Source: Endomychus coccineus
Lineage: Eukaryota > Arthropoda > Insecta > Coleoptera > Endomychidae
Assembly (NCBI GenBank): GCA_958510875.1
Contig: OY294068.1
Coordinates: 151,936,388-152,000,387, forward strand
Direction: 5' to 3'
DNA length: 64,000 nt
The translations under genes and the position numbers were made by a program. Numbering within the stretch: position 1 is the first letter of the stretch; each line of letters starts with the position of its first letter. Of this stretch, positions 22,801 through 35,465 are shown one piece after another. The notes beneath the pieces were generated by a model. It worked only from the letters and a program-made list of their open reading frames with translations. It ran no database searches and was not told where the DNA came from.

Positions 22801-25800
22801 CAAGTCAAGCTAAATGTAATGTGAAATTTTTGAATCAATTCAATGCAACTTTGGGACTTATGATTATTTAAAATTTTCAACCTTTCAGATAATGGTGTAT
22901 TTATTATACGATTACCCTGAAAAACAATAGGGTTCGTCACCGAACAGCAAAATTTTAATATGACCTTTTGTTTTTGAGTTATCGTGTATAAAATATAAGA
23001 CAGACGGCTTTTTTCAAAGATGTTTAAAATTTGATGAAGCATACTATGTTTCGAGAATTTTTGCTCTAGGACTTTTTTCAAATTACATAGAGGATATATA
23101 TTATACTAGGAGATGCGCGTGCCCGAAGGGTTAAGACGAAGAGAGTAAGTGTGCCGAAAGAATCGTGTTTATGCTTTCGTTACGCTCACGCCGTCTTTCG
23201 CATAAGCCGACGAAGAACGCGCGCCGCTGTCTGTCTAGTTGCATAAGCTCGATTCCGCTAGGTAGAAACCAACAACGCACCGTATGAAACGATTTGAGGA
23301 TATTTCTTCTTCATCAAATTTGTTAATGTTTCAAACAAAATTGCATATTTGTTTTAACTGGTCAGCATTTCAAATAGCGATGGCAACGATCAATCGAACC
23401 GCTGGCATAATCGATGTCAATATTTTCCGGTGAAATTCTGAAAATTAAACCGTGAACAATTTGACTGCGATAACATTGCCACTTGAACACCAAGCAGCAA
23501 TGTTACCGTAGTTTAGTTTGTTAAATTTTTCGCGAGCTAGTTTTCCAGAATCCATCATATTTCAAACTTTCACAGTAACATATACCATATTATTTATCCT
23601 AGTTACGCTATTTTGTATTTAACATTCTTTGATATCTTCGCTAAATTATTATAGCAGCTCACATTGACAACTTGGACTCACCCTATCAGTAACATATTTA
23701 GTTCGTTGTTGTATAATAACTGATGAAAGGGCTGGCAGTGTCGCCCTATAATATCTGAAAAAGGGTTGATTCTTTGATTTGCAAGGAACGCAGTTAACAG
23801 GTTCGGTGCTCGGTTATGGTAGAAGTTTCGAATGAAACTTAGACATCGGGGCAGATGGTTGGAATCACAACACTGGGTACGAAATGTGATGTATGGTATC
23901 TTTACTACATGGTATTTTGTAATACTGTCTTAGACTGACTAAGAACTAACTTCCTAGCTGAACTTACTTAAATATCTATTCTCAAGAGAGAGAGAAGCCT
24001 TGCTCCTCTAATAATAGTCCATGCTATAATTCTGCGAAGGCTGACCTCCGTGCCGGCATTGACACTCATGTCATTCACTCACGGTCGGAACCTTGTCGAC
24101 TCATCATTTGTTATGTTATATAATATAATAACAAATATGTTGTATGTTTATATTCAATAAACAATATTATGACATAAGAAAATAGAATGTTGTGAGTTAT
24201 CTAATTTAGGACGAAGCTCTTCGGGATATCACAGTTAATATGGATTTGGTCTTTAGTCATACAGAATCAATCAAACATCATTCTTTAATGTTTCATTTTG
24301 TTTCTCATGAGAATGCATCCTCTTAAGGGTAAAGTATGGATATGTTAGAAAAATAGACAATACAGTTTCAATGAGATGTAAATTGTGCTTAAAAACTTTC
24401 AAATCTTCCACCAATCTTGTTGTCATGAATGATATGTAGTACGTATGATGTACTCATTGATTTTTTATTATTATTAGAAAACACGGATTGAATTAATTTT
24501 ATTTTCTGAAATATTATATTAATTGAATGATTGATTAATCGATTATTTTGTGATACTATAGTCCGATTAATCCAATGATCGATAATCAATTAATCCACAT
24601 TTATTGCCATCTCTAGATGTGAGTATTCTGTTCACGTGAACGCCGCATGCATTTGTCTACGTAGGCTCCATTTTGGAAGTGGATACAGAGACTGGTGGAT
24701 ACTCTATTATAAATCCACGAAAATGAATCTGTCGGCATCAACATAACGCGGTTTCGGCACCAAAATTCCAGACATCTGACATACCTAGTTCTCTCAACTG
24801 CCGCCCGTACATTGTAGAGGGCGCTACGGTACGTGTACCACTCGTTACTATTTCTCTATACAATCGGCCAGATACTTCGCTCACAAAACGACGCGTGAAA
24901 CAGAGCGAATAGCGTCCAGTATTTCGACGGACCGCTCTGCTCAAAAACTCGAAAAAGTCTCAATGCATGAATTTCCATGCCAGTAAATTTCGAGGATCAT
25001 ATATAGTTTGTGTCAAAATTTTAAGTGGATTGCATTTACCGTTTGGCCGCTTCACGTAAACATAAGTTGTGCCATATAACACGATTCTGAGAAGACATCG
25101 TTCGCTACGCCCACTCCGTCTTAAAAAAAATCACCCCACATAAATTGTCAGCCAATATCAATTCATGCAAAATCCCATCTTTCAAACTTAATACAACACT
25201 CAATGATCCACAAATCATCATGAAACGGACATACAATCTGGCATATTGCGAAATAGATTCGGACTGCTATGGTTTTGCCTCGACATTTCTCCAGTTTTTC
25301 ATGAACATAGGACTCTGTTATTGAAACATTCACATCGAACTTTCAACCTTATTTAATATTAATGCCTTAAAATTATATGCACAGACAATAAACAACAACT
25401 ACTTTAAAATACGTTCTCAGAAACTACAAATACCACAAATTAATGTAAAATTATAAAATATATATTGAGGAACATAATGCTTCGAGGCCAATTTGGATAA
25501 AATTTATTATTGAAAAAAATAATGAGCAAGCTATTTTAAGTTCAGAAATGCCATTGATGAAATTTATGTATCTATTTACATTTTAGGATTGAACCACTGA
25601 ATAAATACTGCTGATTTCCTGCATTCACCTTTATTTTGACATTACAAATGACGTGTTAGTCCAGTCATTGGAGATGAAAAAAGGCTCAAAATAGTTTTTT
25701 TTCACTAGTTCTATTTATGGTCGATATTTATGTTTTTTGGTGCGCTGGAACACGATGGTGTATGTAAAATTTGTTTAAACTCATGGTGTCAGAAGATATG

Positions 25801-26400
25801 ACCATTTTTGTGGCCAACAAATAAATCATAAATCGAAAAGTATGGGCTATATCGAAAAATTCTTGAAATAAAAGTTGTAGCGAAATTCAGACTACGCCGT
25901 TTTGTAGTTTTTTGGAAAAAAAAATTTTATTTCTTGTTAAATATTTACTTGTCATATATATCTCAAGTACATTTTTTGGGGTATACTTTTGGCTGGATTT
26001 TAGTTGTTGTGCGCTATTGAAATTTGTGGCTTCCAATCGGTTTTTTTTCGAATATTCGCGTTTTTGCGGTTGTGGGATTAGCGACAAAATTCAAAATGCG
26101 TTTTAAAGATTGTAACGTCTTGTACGTACATTATCAGATTTCACCAATTCGCTGGAAACGATGGCAATTTTACAGGCTTGTTGAATCTCGTAGAATTGGG
26201 AAAATCCAAAACAGAACATTTGCGGGCCAATAATCAACACTACATTTTTACTGTAGTGTTTATAATTGACGAGCAAATGTTCTGTATTTGGAGTTCTGTA
26301 CATTGCTTAAATGAAATGCATTGCATTATTGATGAGAGTATCTCGTGAGTATTCTCTGTCACAATGCTATCTATGGATAGCCTTGTCTCTGTGCACGGTC
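22801..26400. other. Giant intron, no recognised genes
   Basis: Mostly AT-rich. A GC-richer block lies at about 23105-23290 (CGAAGAACGCGCGCCGC) and another at 24738-24945. Positions 23715-24230 contain TE-like sequence (an AG-rich stretch, an AATAAACAATATT tail), but no target duplication or TG...CA frame could be shown. No exon or RNA gene recognised. Confidence 0.4.
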
Positions 26401-26419
26401 GTTACAATGGACTTTTCCA

Positions 26420-26738
26420 GAAGTCTACGTCATGGAAGTCATTACTATCGATTTTATCATCATCTTAAAAGTTTAATTGAATAGTCACTTCTAAACCTAG
26501 TCGTGCATATTTGTATCTGGAACAAGTTTAATTTCAAGGAGTCAACATGTCTTTTGGTAACAAACAAAATGGTGGTGGATCGTTCAGAGATCACACTCAA
26601 AATAGTTTTGGTGCTCAACGTAATGGTTTTGGAACCAGTAGTGGCGGCCCAGGCGCAAGACAAAGAAATAAGTTTGGAGAGTTCAACGGAATGGCTTGGT
26701 GGCCAAAGCAATAGATTCCAAAAAAGTAATGGTGTCGG
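26420..26738 (+). pseudogene. DEAD-box helicase (p68/DDX5-like) retropseudogene, left part
   Basis: From ATG 26547 an intronless frame reads MSFGNKQNGGGSFRDHTQN, then a Gly/Arg/Asn-rich stretch (RNGFGTSSGGPGARQRNKFG), like the low-complexity N-terminus of Dbp2/p68 helicases. A frameshift near 26690 moves the frame to GGQSNRFQKSNG, which runs into the hAT insertion at 26739 and resumes at 30222. No helicase motif is reached. The frameshift, lack of introns and early end indicate a decayed retrocopy rather than a gene. The left limit is approximate. Confidence 0.6.
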
Positions 26739-29700
26739 CAGGGCCGAGCCGTGCCGGGGGTGCAAGGGGTGCATGGCACCCGGGCGGCACTAACATAGGG
26801 CGGCAAAATATCATAAAAAAATATATACCTATTTCAAAAATAAAAAAGCCACTTTGCAACAAAATTTCTTTCATTTTGACTCTGCGCAGGAGTAGCTAAA
26901 AATCAAAATGCTGCCAGAGATTTTGGGAATACAAAAGTACTTTTAATTCTGTTAAAAAACATATTTTTTCAATACACAAAAATAATGTATCTCCGCAATT
27001 TATATTTATTTACCTCTGGTTTAGGCAACCCGCAACTCTGTATACTAATATATCGATTCGGGAATTTTTGCGCACGATTACGGAATCCGGGGATTTACAG
27101 AAGCGCGAGCGGGCACTTGCACTCATTAAAAACTAATGTCAGAGTAAGATAATATTGGAAGTTAGTTAGGATTTGATTGACTCTTATGGCGGTTTGATGG
27201 ATGTTGCTTGTTAAATTTTAATATTTATTTGACTTTATTTCTATTATTATTCTATAATAGTAGTGTTGCATATTGTGATTAATATTGGTATTGGTAAAAA
27301 CTGAAAGGTAAGTTTTAAAATTAGGTTAGGTATAATATTATTATGATGTTTTATTTTGACTTGAATTTTGAAATTTTATTGTTTGATTTAGATGTCTGAT
27401 GGTGAAAGACACTCTCTGGTTCACAATACCGAAAAAGGAAGTTGGAGAAAGAGGAAGATAAAAAACGATTAGCTGGGTCATTAAAAAAGTTTTTTACGTC
27501 TACGACCAGCAAAGAACCACTGGAACCTCAACCTTCAAGTAGCAAACACCAAGATGCTGCACATTTTGATTCAAGTGAGGACGCAGAAGGACCATTGGAA
27601 TTGGAAGAGCTGCACGAAGAAGATAAATCGGATTCAGACACCGACACCGAAGTAATAGAAAAGAACACGCCGAATAAAGCTACAACGAATACTCAGGCAA
27701 TTATACAAACCGAAACTGTTGGTAAGGTGAATGACGAGGTGAATGAGGAACTCTTAAAAGACCCAGCCTATTGGCCTCAAGTATTAACAGATAATATTAG
27801 AATGACAATTCTTGAAATAGGACCGGTACAGTTAAAAAATATGACATATCCTGTAAATAATTTAAATAGATCTTTTAGCGCAACCTACTTTGAAAAAACA
27901 TTAAGTAATAATGAAAAAGTTCCTAGAACTTGGCTTGTTTATTCAAAATCCAAATGCTCAGTGTATTGTTTTTGTTGTAAATTATTTAAGATATCTGCAA
28001 CTAGTTTTAATGATAATAATGGGTATTGTGACTGGCGACATTTATCTCAAACCTTAGAAAGACACGAAACAAGTAAGGGACATTTTGAAAGTGTTAAAAA
28101 ATGGGTTGAGTTAAAAAGATCAATTGAAAAGGGTATTACGGTTGACTCTTTCAACCAAAATTTAATTCAGATAGAAAAAAGGAGGTGGACATCTATTGTA
28201 GAAAGAATTATAGCTGTAATTCAGTTTTTAGCTGAGCAAAATTTAGCTTTCAGGGGCAGCAATCAAAAACTTTTTGACAAAGGTAACGGCAATTTTTTGA
28301 AATTTATTCAGACAATTGCCAAATTTGATAACGTAATGGCCGAACACATTGATAAGGTTCAAAAAAATACCAAACAAATGGCCAGTTATTTGGGTGATAA
28401 AATTCAGAATGATTTAATCTTTCTTATAGGAGAAAAAATAAAAAGAAATATTATTGACAACTTAAAATTATGTAAATATTTTTCTATAATTCTTGACTGT
28501 ACACCTGATGTTAGTCACCAAGAACAGATAACAATTATTGTTAGGTTTGTGTTTATTAATGAGCATTCAAAATGTGTTGAAATCAGAGAGCATTTTTTAG
28601 GATTTTGTCCAGTTACAAATACTACTGGTCAGGGTTTAACCGACTTTTTATTAAAATATTTAGAAGAAGCTGATATCAATATTGGTGATATGAGAGGTCA
28701 GGGCTACGATAACGGTGCCAACATGAAAGGTAAACACAATGGTCTGCAAAAAAAGATCTTGGATATTAATCCTAGAGCCTTTTTCGTACCTTGTGCGGCA
28801 CATAGCCTTAATTTAGTCGTAAATGACGCTGCAAAATGCTCTCTTGAAGTAACAAACTTTTTTAACATTATTCAGGAAATATATGTGTTTTTTTCGGCCT
28901 CAACCTACCGATGGGGTATTCTTATGAAAGAACTTCCCAAGCTAACAGTAAAACCGCTATCTGATACCCGCTGGGAGAGTCGAATTGATGCTATCAAAAC
29001 CCTTAGATTTGAACTAGAAAAAATCTATGATGCTCTCTTTGCCCTTTATTCCGATGAATCTAGAGACAATGACACAAAAAATACTGTCCCTAATAAAAAA
29101 AATAAAGTCTTTTAAATTGATATTTTCATTAGTTATTTGGTACAATATTTTATCAAAAATAAATGTTGTAAGCAAAATAATGCAAAGATCTACTATTGTT
29201 TTGCCGGAAGCTGTGGTTATGTTAAAAGAAATCAAAGTATATTTAACCAACCTTAGATCTGAAAATAGTTTTACCCAAATTCTTGCCGAAGCCACAAAAA
29301 TTGCGGAAGAAATAGACTGCGAAATATGTTTTCCAGCGGTTGAATTAGTAAGGCCAAGAAAAAAAAAAGTATTTTTTGATTATGAACACAAAGATGAGCC
29401 TATCCAATCTCCAGAGCGAAATTTCAAAATTAATTTTTATTTCTACATTCTCGACATTGCAATATCAAAACTAGACGAAAGGTTCCAAGATTTCAACAAA
29501 TATAACAAAACGTTCGGTTTTTTAAATAGTTTACATGCGTTTACTAAAAATGAGATAATGCAATATTGTAAAAAATTGGAAACTGAATTAACTGACCTGA
29601 CAACAAAAAATATGGATATAAATGCAGTTGATCTTTACAATGAGATTGATACTTTGTCAATTTATCTTGTTACTACAGATAATATGTCAGCTAAAGAGAT

Positions 29701-30221
29701 ATTAACTTATTTAGTAGTTAATGATTTAAAAGGCATCTTTCCCAATTTATTTGTAGCTTTACGAATATTTTTGACAATGCCGGTTACTGTTGCCCATGGA
29801 GAGCGGTCATTTTCAAAATTAAAGCTAATCAAGACCTATTTAAGATCTAATATGAGTCAATTCAGACTTTCAAATTTAGCCATAATAAGTATTGAAGAAG
29901 ATATATCCAACAACTTGGATGTAGGCGACTTAATTAAAGAATTTGCTACTAAAAAGGCGAGAAAAGTAGCTTTTAGTGTTTAAATACTTACATAGGTTTA
30001 ATAATTGTTTTTGTTTCTTTTTTTGGATGTATTTTATTTTATTCTTTTGTTTATTTGATAATAAAGACTTTGTTATTTCACCATTAAATTTGTTATCTGT
30101 TTATTCAAAATAATAAATTATGAACTCGTCCTTACCGACAACCTATTTTTTTTTTAATTTTTATGGGGGCGGCAAATTTAATTCTTGCACCCGGGCGGCA
30201 GATACCCCAGGCTCGGCCCTG
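26739..30221 (+). mobile_element. hAT transposon, complete with TIRs and 8-bp target duplication
   Basis: Element of 3483 bp. It begins CAGGGCCGAGCC and ends GGCTCGGCCCTG, a perfect 12-bp inverted repeat. It is flanked on both sides by GGTGTCGG (26731-26738 and 30222-30229), the 8-bp target duplication typical of hAT elements. It encodes the transposase described at 27392-29983. GC-rich subterminal blocks (CACCCGGGCGGCA) occur near both ends, at about 26777 and 30188. It sits inside the helicase pseudogene, so it inserted after that retrocopy arose. The intact termini suggest a fairly recent insertion. Confidence 0.95.
27392..29983 (+). pseudogene. hAT (ZMYM1/DUF4371-type) transposase, frameshifted
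   Basis: A long frame (557 codons, about 27442-29115) continues in another frame from about 29027 to a stop at 29983; the switch lies in or near the A-run at 29093-29101. Domains in order: an acidic, Lys-rich N-terminus; a TTF-type zinc finger (YCFCCKLF ... DWRHL ... HETSKGHF); the RNase H-like core with Asp in ILDCTPDVSH, Asp in GQGYDNGANMKG, the CAAHSLNL box and DTRWESR; and the C-terminal hAT dimerisation segment with Glu in VAHGERSFSKLKLIK. The probable initiator ATG at 27392 follows a good acceptor (TTTGATTTAG) of a small 5' intron (27308-27391), but it is out of frame with the long ORF, implying a second indel near 27430. AATAAA follows at about 30060. Without these shifts the copy would look autonomous; both lie near homopolymers, so assembly error is possible. 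Confidence 0.88.
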
Positions 30222-30430
30222 GGTGTCGGGGGTGGAGGTTACGGTCAGAGAAACAGCAGGGAGAATGGTTTACCAGATGTTAACATGCAAAAAATCAATT
30301 TGAATCAGAGAAAGTTGATACCGTTCCAAAAAATTTTCTATATACCACATCCGACAGTACATTTACAGAACAAGGAAAGAACTCAACTTAGAGAACATCT
30401 CGTTCGATTTCATAGCAGTCCGGTGCCACT
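30222..30430 (+). pseudogene. DEAD-box helicase retropseudogene, right part
   Basis: With one copy of GGTGTCGG removed, the frame runs straight from SNG on the left of the hAT element into GVGGGGYGQRNSREN. It then reads QKINLNQRKLIPFQKIFYIP and HPTVHLQN. The L-x-PF-x-K-x-FY-x-x-HP-x-V pattern is the conserved lead-in to the Q-motif of p68/Dbp2 helicases. Similarity fades by about 30400 before any helicase motif. Confidence 0.6.
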
Positions 30431-30440
30431 GTTTTTGTAA

Positions 30441-31202
30441 TGGCTTCAGATCATCATAGCATCAACGGAGAATGTCATAGTTAAATATGCCTTTTGATTG
30501 ATGCAAATCTGACTAACTTCAATGCATTTACTTTTCGATTTATGGGAGGAGCCACATGTAGTTCGCATCCAGGAATGGGATGTAAAATATAATATGTTCC
30601 TTGTAATGACAATATTTCTCCACACTACTAGAAGAATATATTTTTGCTCAATATTTTCCCTTCTAGAAGAAGATGAAAGAGAAGAACAAGATGACGTGAA
30701 CGGAGAGGAAGAAAATGATGACGAAATGTAGTAATTAAATATAACACTTATTAAGCTTACTGGGAAAACTATCTGTAGGATGAATAACTACCTCGAAGGT
30801 GGCGGCGAGATTGTGCAGTTATCTCGAAAACTATCGGTCGTAAGTGAAATTTGAATATAACCTTTTACGTAGATAATTTTCTGATGAACAATGTCAATGG
30901 GTCAAATTAGCTTACGACCAATAGGAAATGAGATTTTTGCATAAAAAACTGATTTTTTTTTGACAGTTGACCTCAAATAATTAACTCTGAGTACAGAATT
31001 TTGATGAGGACTTTCTGCACGTTACTTGTTGAAATTAAGGTGTGTGAGAAAAATCGGCAGTATTTATTTAGGAGTCAATTATATCTCGGATGAGGATAAT
31101 GTCTAAAAATACGTAGAATTTCAATTGCACGAACACTACATTACCAGGTAAAATGGGCACTCAAGAATAACACGTACATTATACATTAGAGTACTAACTA
31201 AC
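30441..31202. other. Intronic sequence without recognised genes
   Basis: A short acidic open frame (EEDEREEQDDVNGEEENDDE) at about 30660-30731 has no context supporting a gene. The rest is AT-rich. Confidence 0.4.
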
Positions 31203-32990
31203 TACTTAACAAACTCAAAAATTACGGATGCGACGAAGGCAGTTGCATCTTATTATCATCATATCTATCAAACAGACTCCAAATGGTTTACGTTAACAAT
31301 ATCTGGTCAGGCACAAATACTGTTAATATTGGTGTACCACAGGGATCCATTATGGGCCCTGTGCTGTTTCTTATTTTTATTAACGATCTATCAAATTATC
31401 TGGATTTATCTAACAACATTTCATTTGCCGATGATTCAACTGCCTCAGTTGCAAATTCTGATCTGACAACGGCAATGGAGATGTGCGAGTCAACGGAAGA
31501 GAGGGCTTTGGAATGGTGTGCAAAGAATCATTTAGCTATGAATAGGGATAAAACCAACAAACTTATTTTAACCTTACGAAACAACAATTTTGAAACTAGT
31601 GTAAGTAGTATTAAATTTCTAGGTGTAGCAGAAGAAATCCGATGGATCTGCTAACCGACTGCGAAGCTACCCTGCGTTGTAGGAGCAGACTAGAAAATCT
31701 AAAAAATGTTGGCACTGGATCCGCGAAAAACTTTAGCTTTCCTAAAAGAGCTAAAAGTCACCAGTGTACTGTAAAGGGGGATACAATAGTTCTTTAAGGA
31801 CGAAGTATACCTGACACCCCTTAACTATCTAGTCTAGTCTAAATTATATTGCAAGGTGAAACTTATCCAAAACCACCCCTTAAACTGGCGAATGCGCCGG
31901 ATGAAGGTTCTCGGCTGAAAGGGATCTTTTAGACATTGTCACTTTACATCCAAACCCACATCGCGGTATTGACAGTCCTTTTGATTAAATATTTTTCAAA
32001 CACTCAAATAATATTAACAATCTGAACAATTCAACGATGTCTTCAAACATCTTGACCCCATCGAAACTTAGAATATGACATTTGGTGAATGAAACATAAT
32101 AATATGTAGTATCCTTAAATGATATAAGAAACTACTCAAGTTTGTGTAAATCAGCATTCTCAATAAGTAAAAACTTACTTTGGGGCACTCACATTGACTA
32201 CGTTGCCAGTAAGCTTTGTAAAAATATATTTGTGTTAAGAAATTTAGCACTCAGTATTTCACAATCAGTTTTGAAAATAGCCTATTTTTCTTTATTTGAA
32301 TCACTTCTCAGGTACGGCGTCATAGTATGGGGACACTGTGCAGATAGGTTCCGTATTTTCAGATTACAAAGAAGGGCCATAAGGATAGTTGGAAATCTAA
32401 AATATAGGGAGGATTGTAAACCCATGTTTATCAATCTAAAAGTTCTTACCTTCCCCTGTTTATACATTCTTGAGTGTCTTCTTTACGCACATAAAAACCA
32501 ACATTTACGACCCAGAAACAAAAATTTTCATACATACCAAACAAGAAATAGAGACTGTTTCAGAAATGGAAGATGTAGATTGAGTAAAGCTCAAACCGGA
32601 CCTGTTTATCAGGCGTTTAAATTTTTCAACAAAATACCCACAAAGTGGCAGGTACTTCCTCTAAAATGTTTTAAATCTCTTGTTAAAAAATTTTTAATAA
32701 AAAATGCATTCTATAGTTTGAATGAATTTCTTAACCGTGATATGAGTATTGTAGCTAATACTGTAACACTTAAATGAATCCATAGCTTATAAAACTTCAT
32801 ATAATGGTTTTTTTATTAATTTCATATTTGTACGCTTTATGTGCAGTTTTTGTTCCTAACAATTTTTTTATGTGTTATATTTTAATATTCAGATTATGTG
32901 TTTCTTTGTAATTTGACTTGTGCAAAATGCTCTATGTATTACTGGCACCAAATAAAATTACTATTTACTACTATTTACTATTTACTACTA
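31203..32990 (+). mobile_element. Non-LTR retrotransposon (LINE) relic, RT C-terminal half, interrupted
   Basis: On the plus strand, RT motifs read LKNYGCDEGS...SSYLSNRLQ, then GVPQGSIMGPVLFLIFINDL (motif B region) and ISFADDST (catalytic FADD, motif C), ending at SIKFLGV near 31630. About 520 bp of unrelated sequence follows. The LINE resumes at about 32170 with GTHIDYVASKLCKNIFVLRN, FESLLRYGVIVWGHC, LQRRAIRIVGNLKYREDC and a C-terminal tail ending at 32777. A 3' UTR follows, with an AATAAAATTACTATTTACTA tail of TATTTAC-type repeats at about 32950-32990, a usual LINE 3' end. The copy is 5'-truncated and inactive. It is of jockey/CR1 style, but the clade is not certain. Confidence 0.85.
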
Positions 32991-33311
32991 ATATGATAAT
33001 GAATGCAAAAAAAAAGATGAAGGCGAGGAGAGGAGTTGAGCCACAACCAAATTTGCCATTCCAACGCCATTTTATTGGTTCAAAATTGGATCATAATATC
33101 ACAAATCAGTGGTTTTTGCAGATAGTCGTTTCATAAACTGACACAAACATTATAATTTTTTCAGAAAATGTCGTTACTTTGAAACATGTCATTACCCCGA
33201 TTCAAGTTCTTATCTGCAACCTTATCAAATCCGATATGGTAGAAACAAGTTTCAATGATTTCCTTAATAAATTCGGATATCTAGAATAGTAGACGCGGAT
33301 AGCTAATCTTG

Positions 33312-33815
33312 CAAATTCTTGGCTTCCGGATGAATTCCGCGACACAATAGCACGACTTGATGTCGACGTTTCGCCAACCACTACAGGTTGTATCTTACCC
33401 GATCCTGCCTGTGCGAAGTGGAATTTTCGAGGATGTGTTTCCAAATGTTGGGAAGGTAATATTCTGGGTCACTATTTAGATAGGAGAAGATAGGATATAA
33501 ATTTTAAAACATCCAAATAATCTAAATCGTGACTCGGGGTATAACCTTCCCAACATTTGGAAATCTATCCTCGAAATATCCACTTTGCACATGATCACAC
33601 AACGACAGAGTCAGGTGCCAGAACGGAGTTAACCACCGGAATGAAGGCAGTGAACTGTGTAGCGTTGTTTTCCACAATAAATACCGCTACAGAAACCAGA
33701 AGAATAAGTCTGAGTTCAAGCCTCAAGCCTGCCCTGAAAGTGCCACCTGTAATGGTTGGCGAAACGTCGGAATTAAGTCGTGCTATTGTGACGAGGTATC
33801 TATCCAGAAGCAAAG
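33312..33815. repeat. Interrupted inverted repeat with CGACGTTTCGCC arms
   Basis: Left-arm parts at 33312-33390 and 33413-33463 pair with right-arm parts at 33745-33815 and 33542-33592, respectively. Shared blocks are AATAGCACGACTT, GACGTTTCGCCAACC, CGAGGAT and CCAAATGTTGGGAAGGT. The right arm carries about 130 bp of extra sequence. Both arms contain GGTTGGCGAAACGTCG on one strand or the other, a GAAAC-containing block similar in style to the hammerhead-like repeats elsewhere in the window. No ORF worth calling. Confidence 0.7.
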
Positions 33816-35249
33816 GTTAGTTTTTTTATAAAATTTCCTCGATAATAAATACGTTTTTTGAGTTCATCGCTTTGATGGGAAAACCATGTTAGATAAAACT
33901 TTGGTTTTCACAATTGCGTCCATCAAATGTTTTCCTGGATTATTCCCAATATGTTTTTCATGGTCACATTTCTAATCGATTTATACGATACCCAACTTTA
34001 TTCAACAATTTCCCACCAAATATCAGTGGGTTAGTGGCCTTATTTTAATAATATATCCAAAGACAATGCTCCTTTATAATCTAGCGAATGACCTAAAGTC
34101 AAATTTGATATTGAATATATCAACATATCCTAGATATTAACAATCAAAATAACTCTTGAAAAAATTTAATATGAAAACAAGTCAAATCTTCTAAGCAATG
34201 TACGTCATTCACTATCTACTTAGCGAAACAAACAAAATTACCAGCATGTGCAAAACAAGGTCATTATAGACGCGTATATTTATTTATGTTAACGCAATAG
34301 AATTATATTTTCAAAATTACTTAACTGCTCAATCGCTAGCAATATGATTTCCTAATTTGATCAGATTGGCGCCTCGAAATGCATCGTGTAATATAAATTT
34401 GTAGATTTAGGTAGGGAGACCTATTGATCAACAGCTTTACACCAATATTTTTCGATTTCACTGAACTCATAAGACTGCTAGGTTTCCGGATTTGACGTCT
34501 AGTTACCTTACGTTCCATTCCATCTGATAGAGGCGCAGAATATAATAATTTTATAGCAAAGAGTAGTCGGAAAACGAGATAACAGATACAGTTTTTTTTT
34601 AAAGAAATATCATCAATTGGATAGGAAAGGTTCTCACCAAAAAAATCGAGTATCTAGAGTAATATTGGTTGTAGAGGAGAATTAATGTCAGAATCACGAA
34701 TTGATGAAGAATACCAAATAGTGAAAAAACAAATGAAGACGCAAAAACTGTGAAGGGCCTGATCCATATACTATTAAGATGTAATCCCCACTTAACAACA
34801 AAGACATTGATAATAAATATGCAAAATCTAAAAATTGAGGGCCCATTATGTCCAATTTCTTTACGCAGCAAATTTCAATATTGGTACAAGTAAAATACTT
34901 AATTTGAAACTCTGCAGTATTCATTATTTACTTTAAGTTATTTGCATTAGATATGTACGCCATTATTGCTCAATTGTTTGTGATGCTATCCTAATCTGAT
35001 TAATAACATTTGTTCATGTCTATATTTAAAATATATTTACATTCATTTCACTTCGCCATCTTAAATGATTACAAAAATATCCGTAAATTGATAATACATA
35101 CATATGTACATAATATGATTTAGTATTGGTTTTCTTCTGCGGTTTTATCTGAATTGGTGAAAGTTTCTTAGGTTTTTCTTTAATTTATAACTTTCGATGG
35201 TGGAAGCCGTTTTTTGTGATAATTTATTATATTGATATAATAAAGCATG
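33816..35249. other. AT-rich intronic sequence
   Basis: No exon, RNA gene or recognisable transposon seen. ORFs are short and overlap in several frames. Confidence 0.45.
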
Positions 35250-35465
35250 TATTATTTGTATACAAATTCGCGAGAAATAGGTGACACTAACACATATGCT
35301 TATTATTTTCGTCTTTACGTACGTTTCGGTCTCACGACCATCATCAAAAGACGTATTATATATAAAACGAGATTTCTTAAAACTAATTGTACGTCGCCGA
35401 AACGAACATAAACGCGAATAAAAATAAAATAATGTGACCCATTTCCCAAGGATGTACATATAATT
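35250..35465 (-). mobile_element. Penelope-like terminal repeat, copy 3 (hammerhead-like motif)
   Basis: Shares CGAGAAATAGGTGACACTAA and ACACATATGCTTATTATTTT with the other copies. On the minus strand, 35353-35310 has CGTCTTTTGATGATGGTCGT, stem II GGTC-GTGA-GACC, then GAAACGTACGTAAAGACG; the first core base is U instead of C. It continues with TTTCTTAAAACTAATTGTA and CGCCGAAACGAACATAAACG. Part of the reverse terminal block (TGTGACCCATTTCCC) follows at about 35430. Confidence 0.65.

Noticed and set aside
23715..24230. Solo LTR of an LTR retrotransposon
   Set aside because: A TG...CA frame can be drawn, but the flanking bases do not form a target duplication and no gag/pol sequence is present.
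27442..29115. Taking the 557-codon frame as an intact host ZMYM1-type gene
   Set aside because: It lies between hAT termini with an 8-bp target duplication, its first codon would be TTG, and its dimerisation domain continues in another frame.
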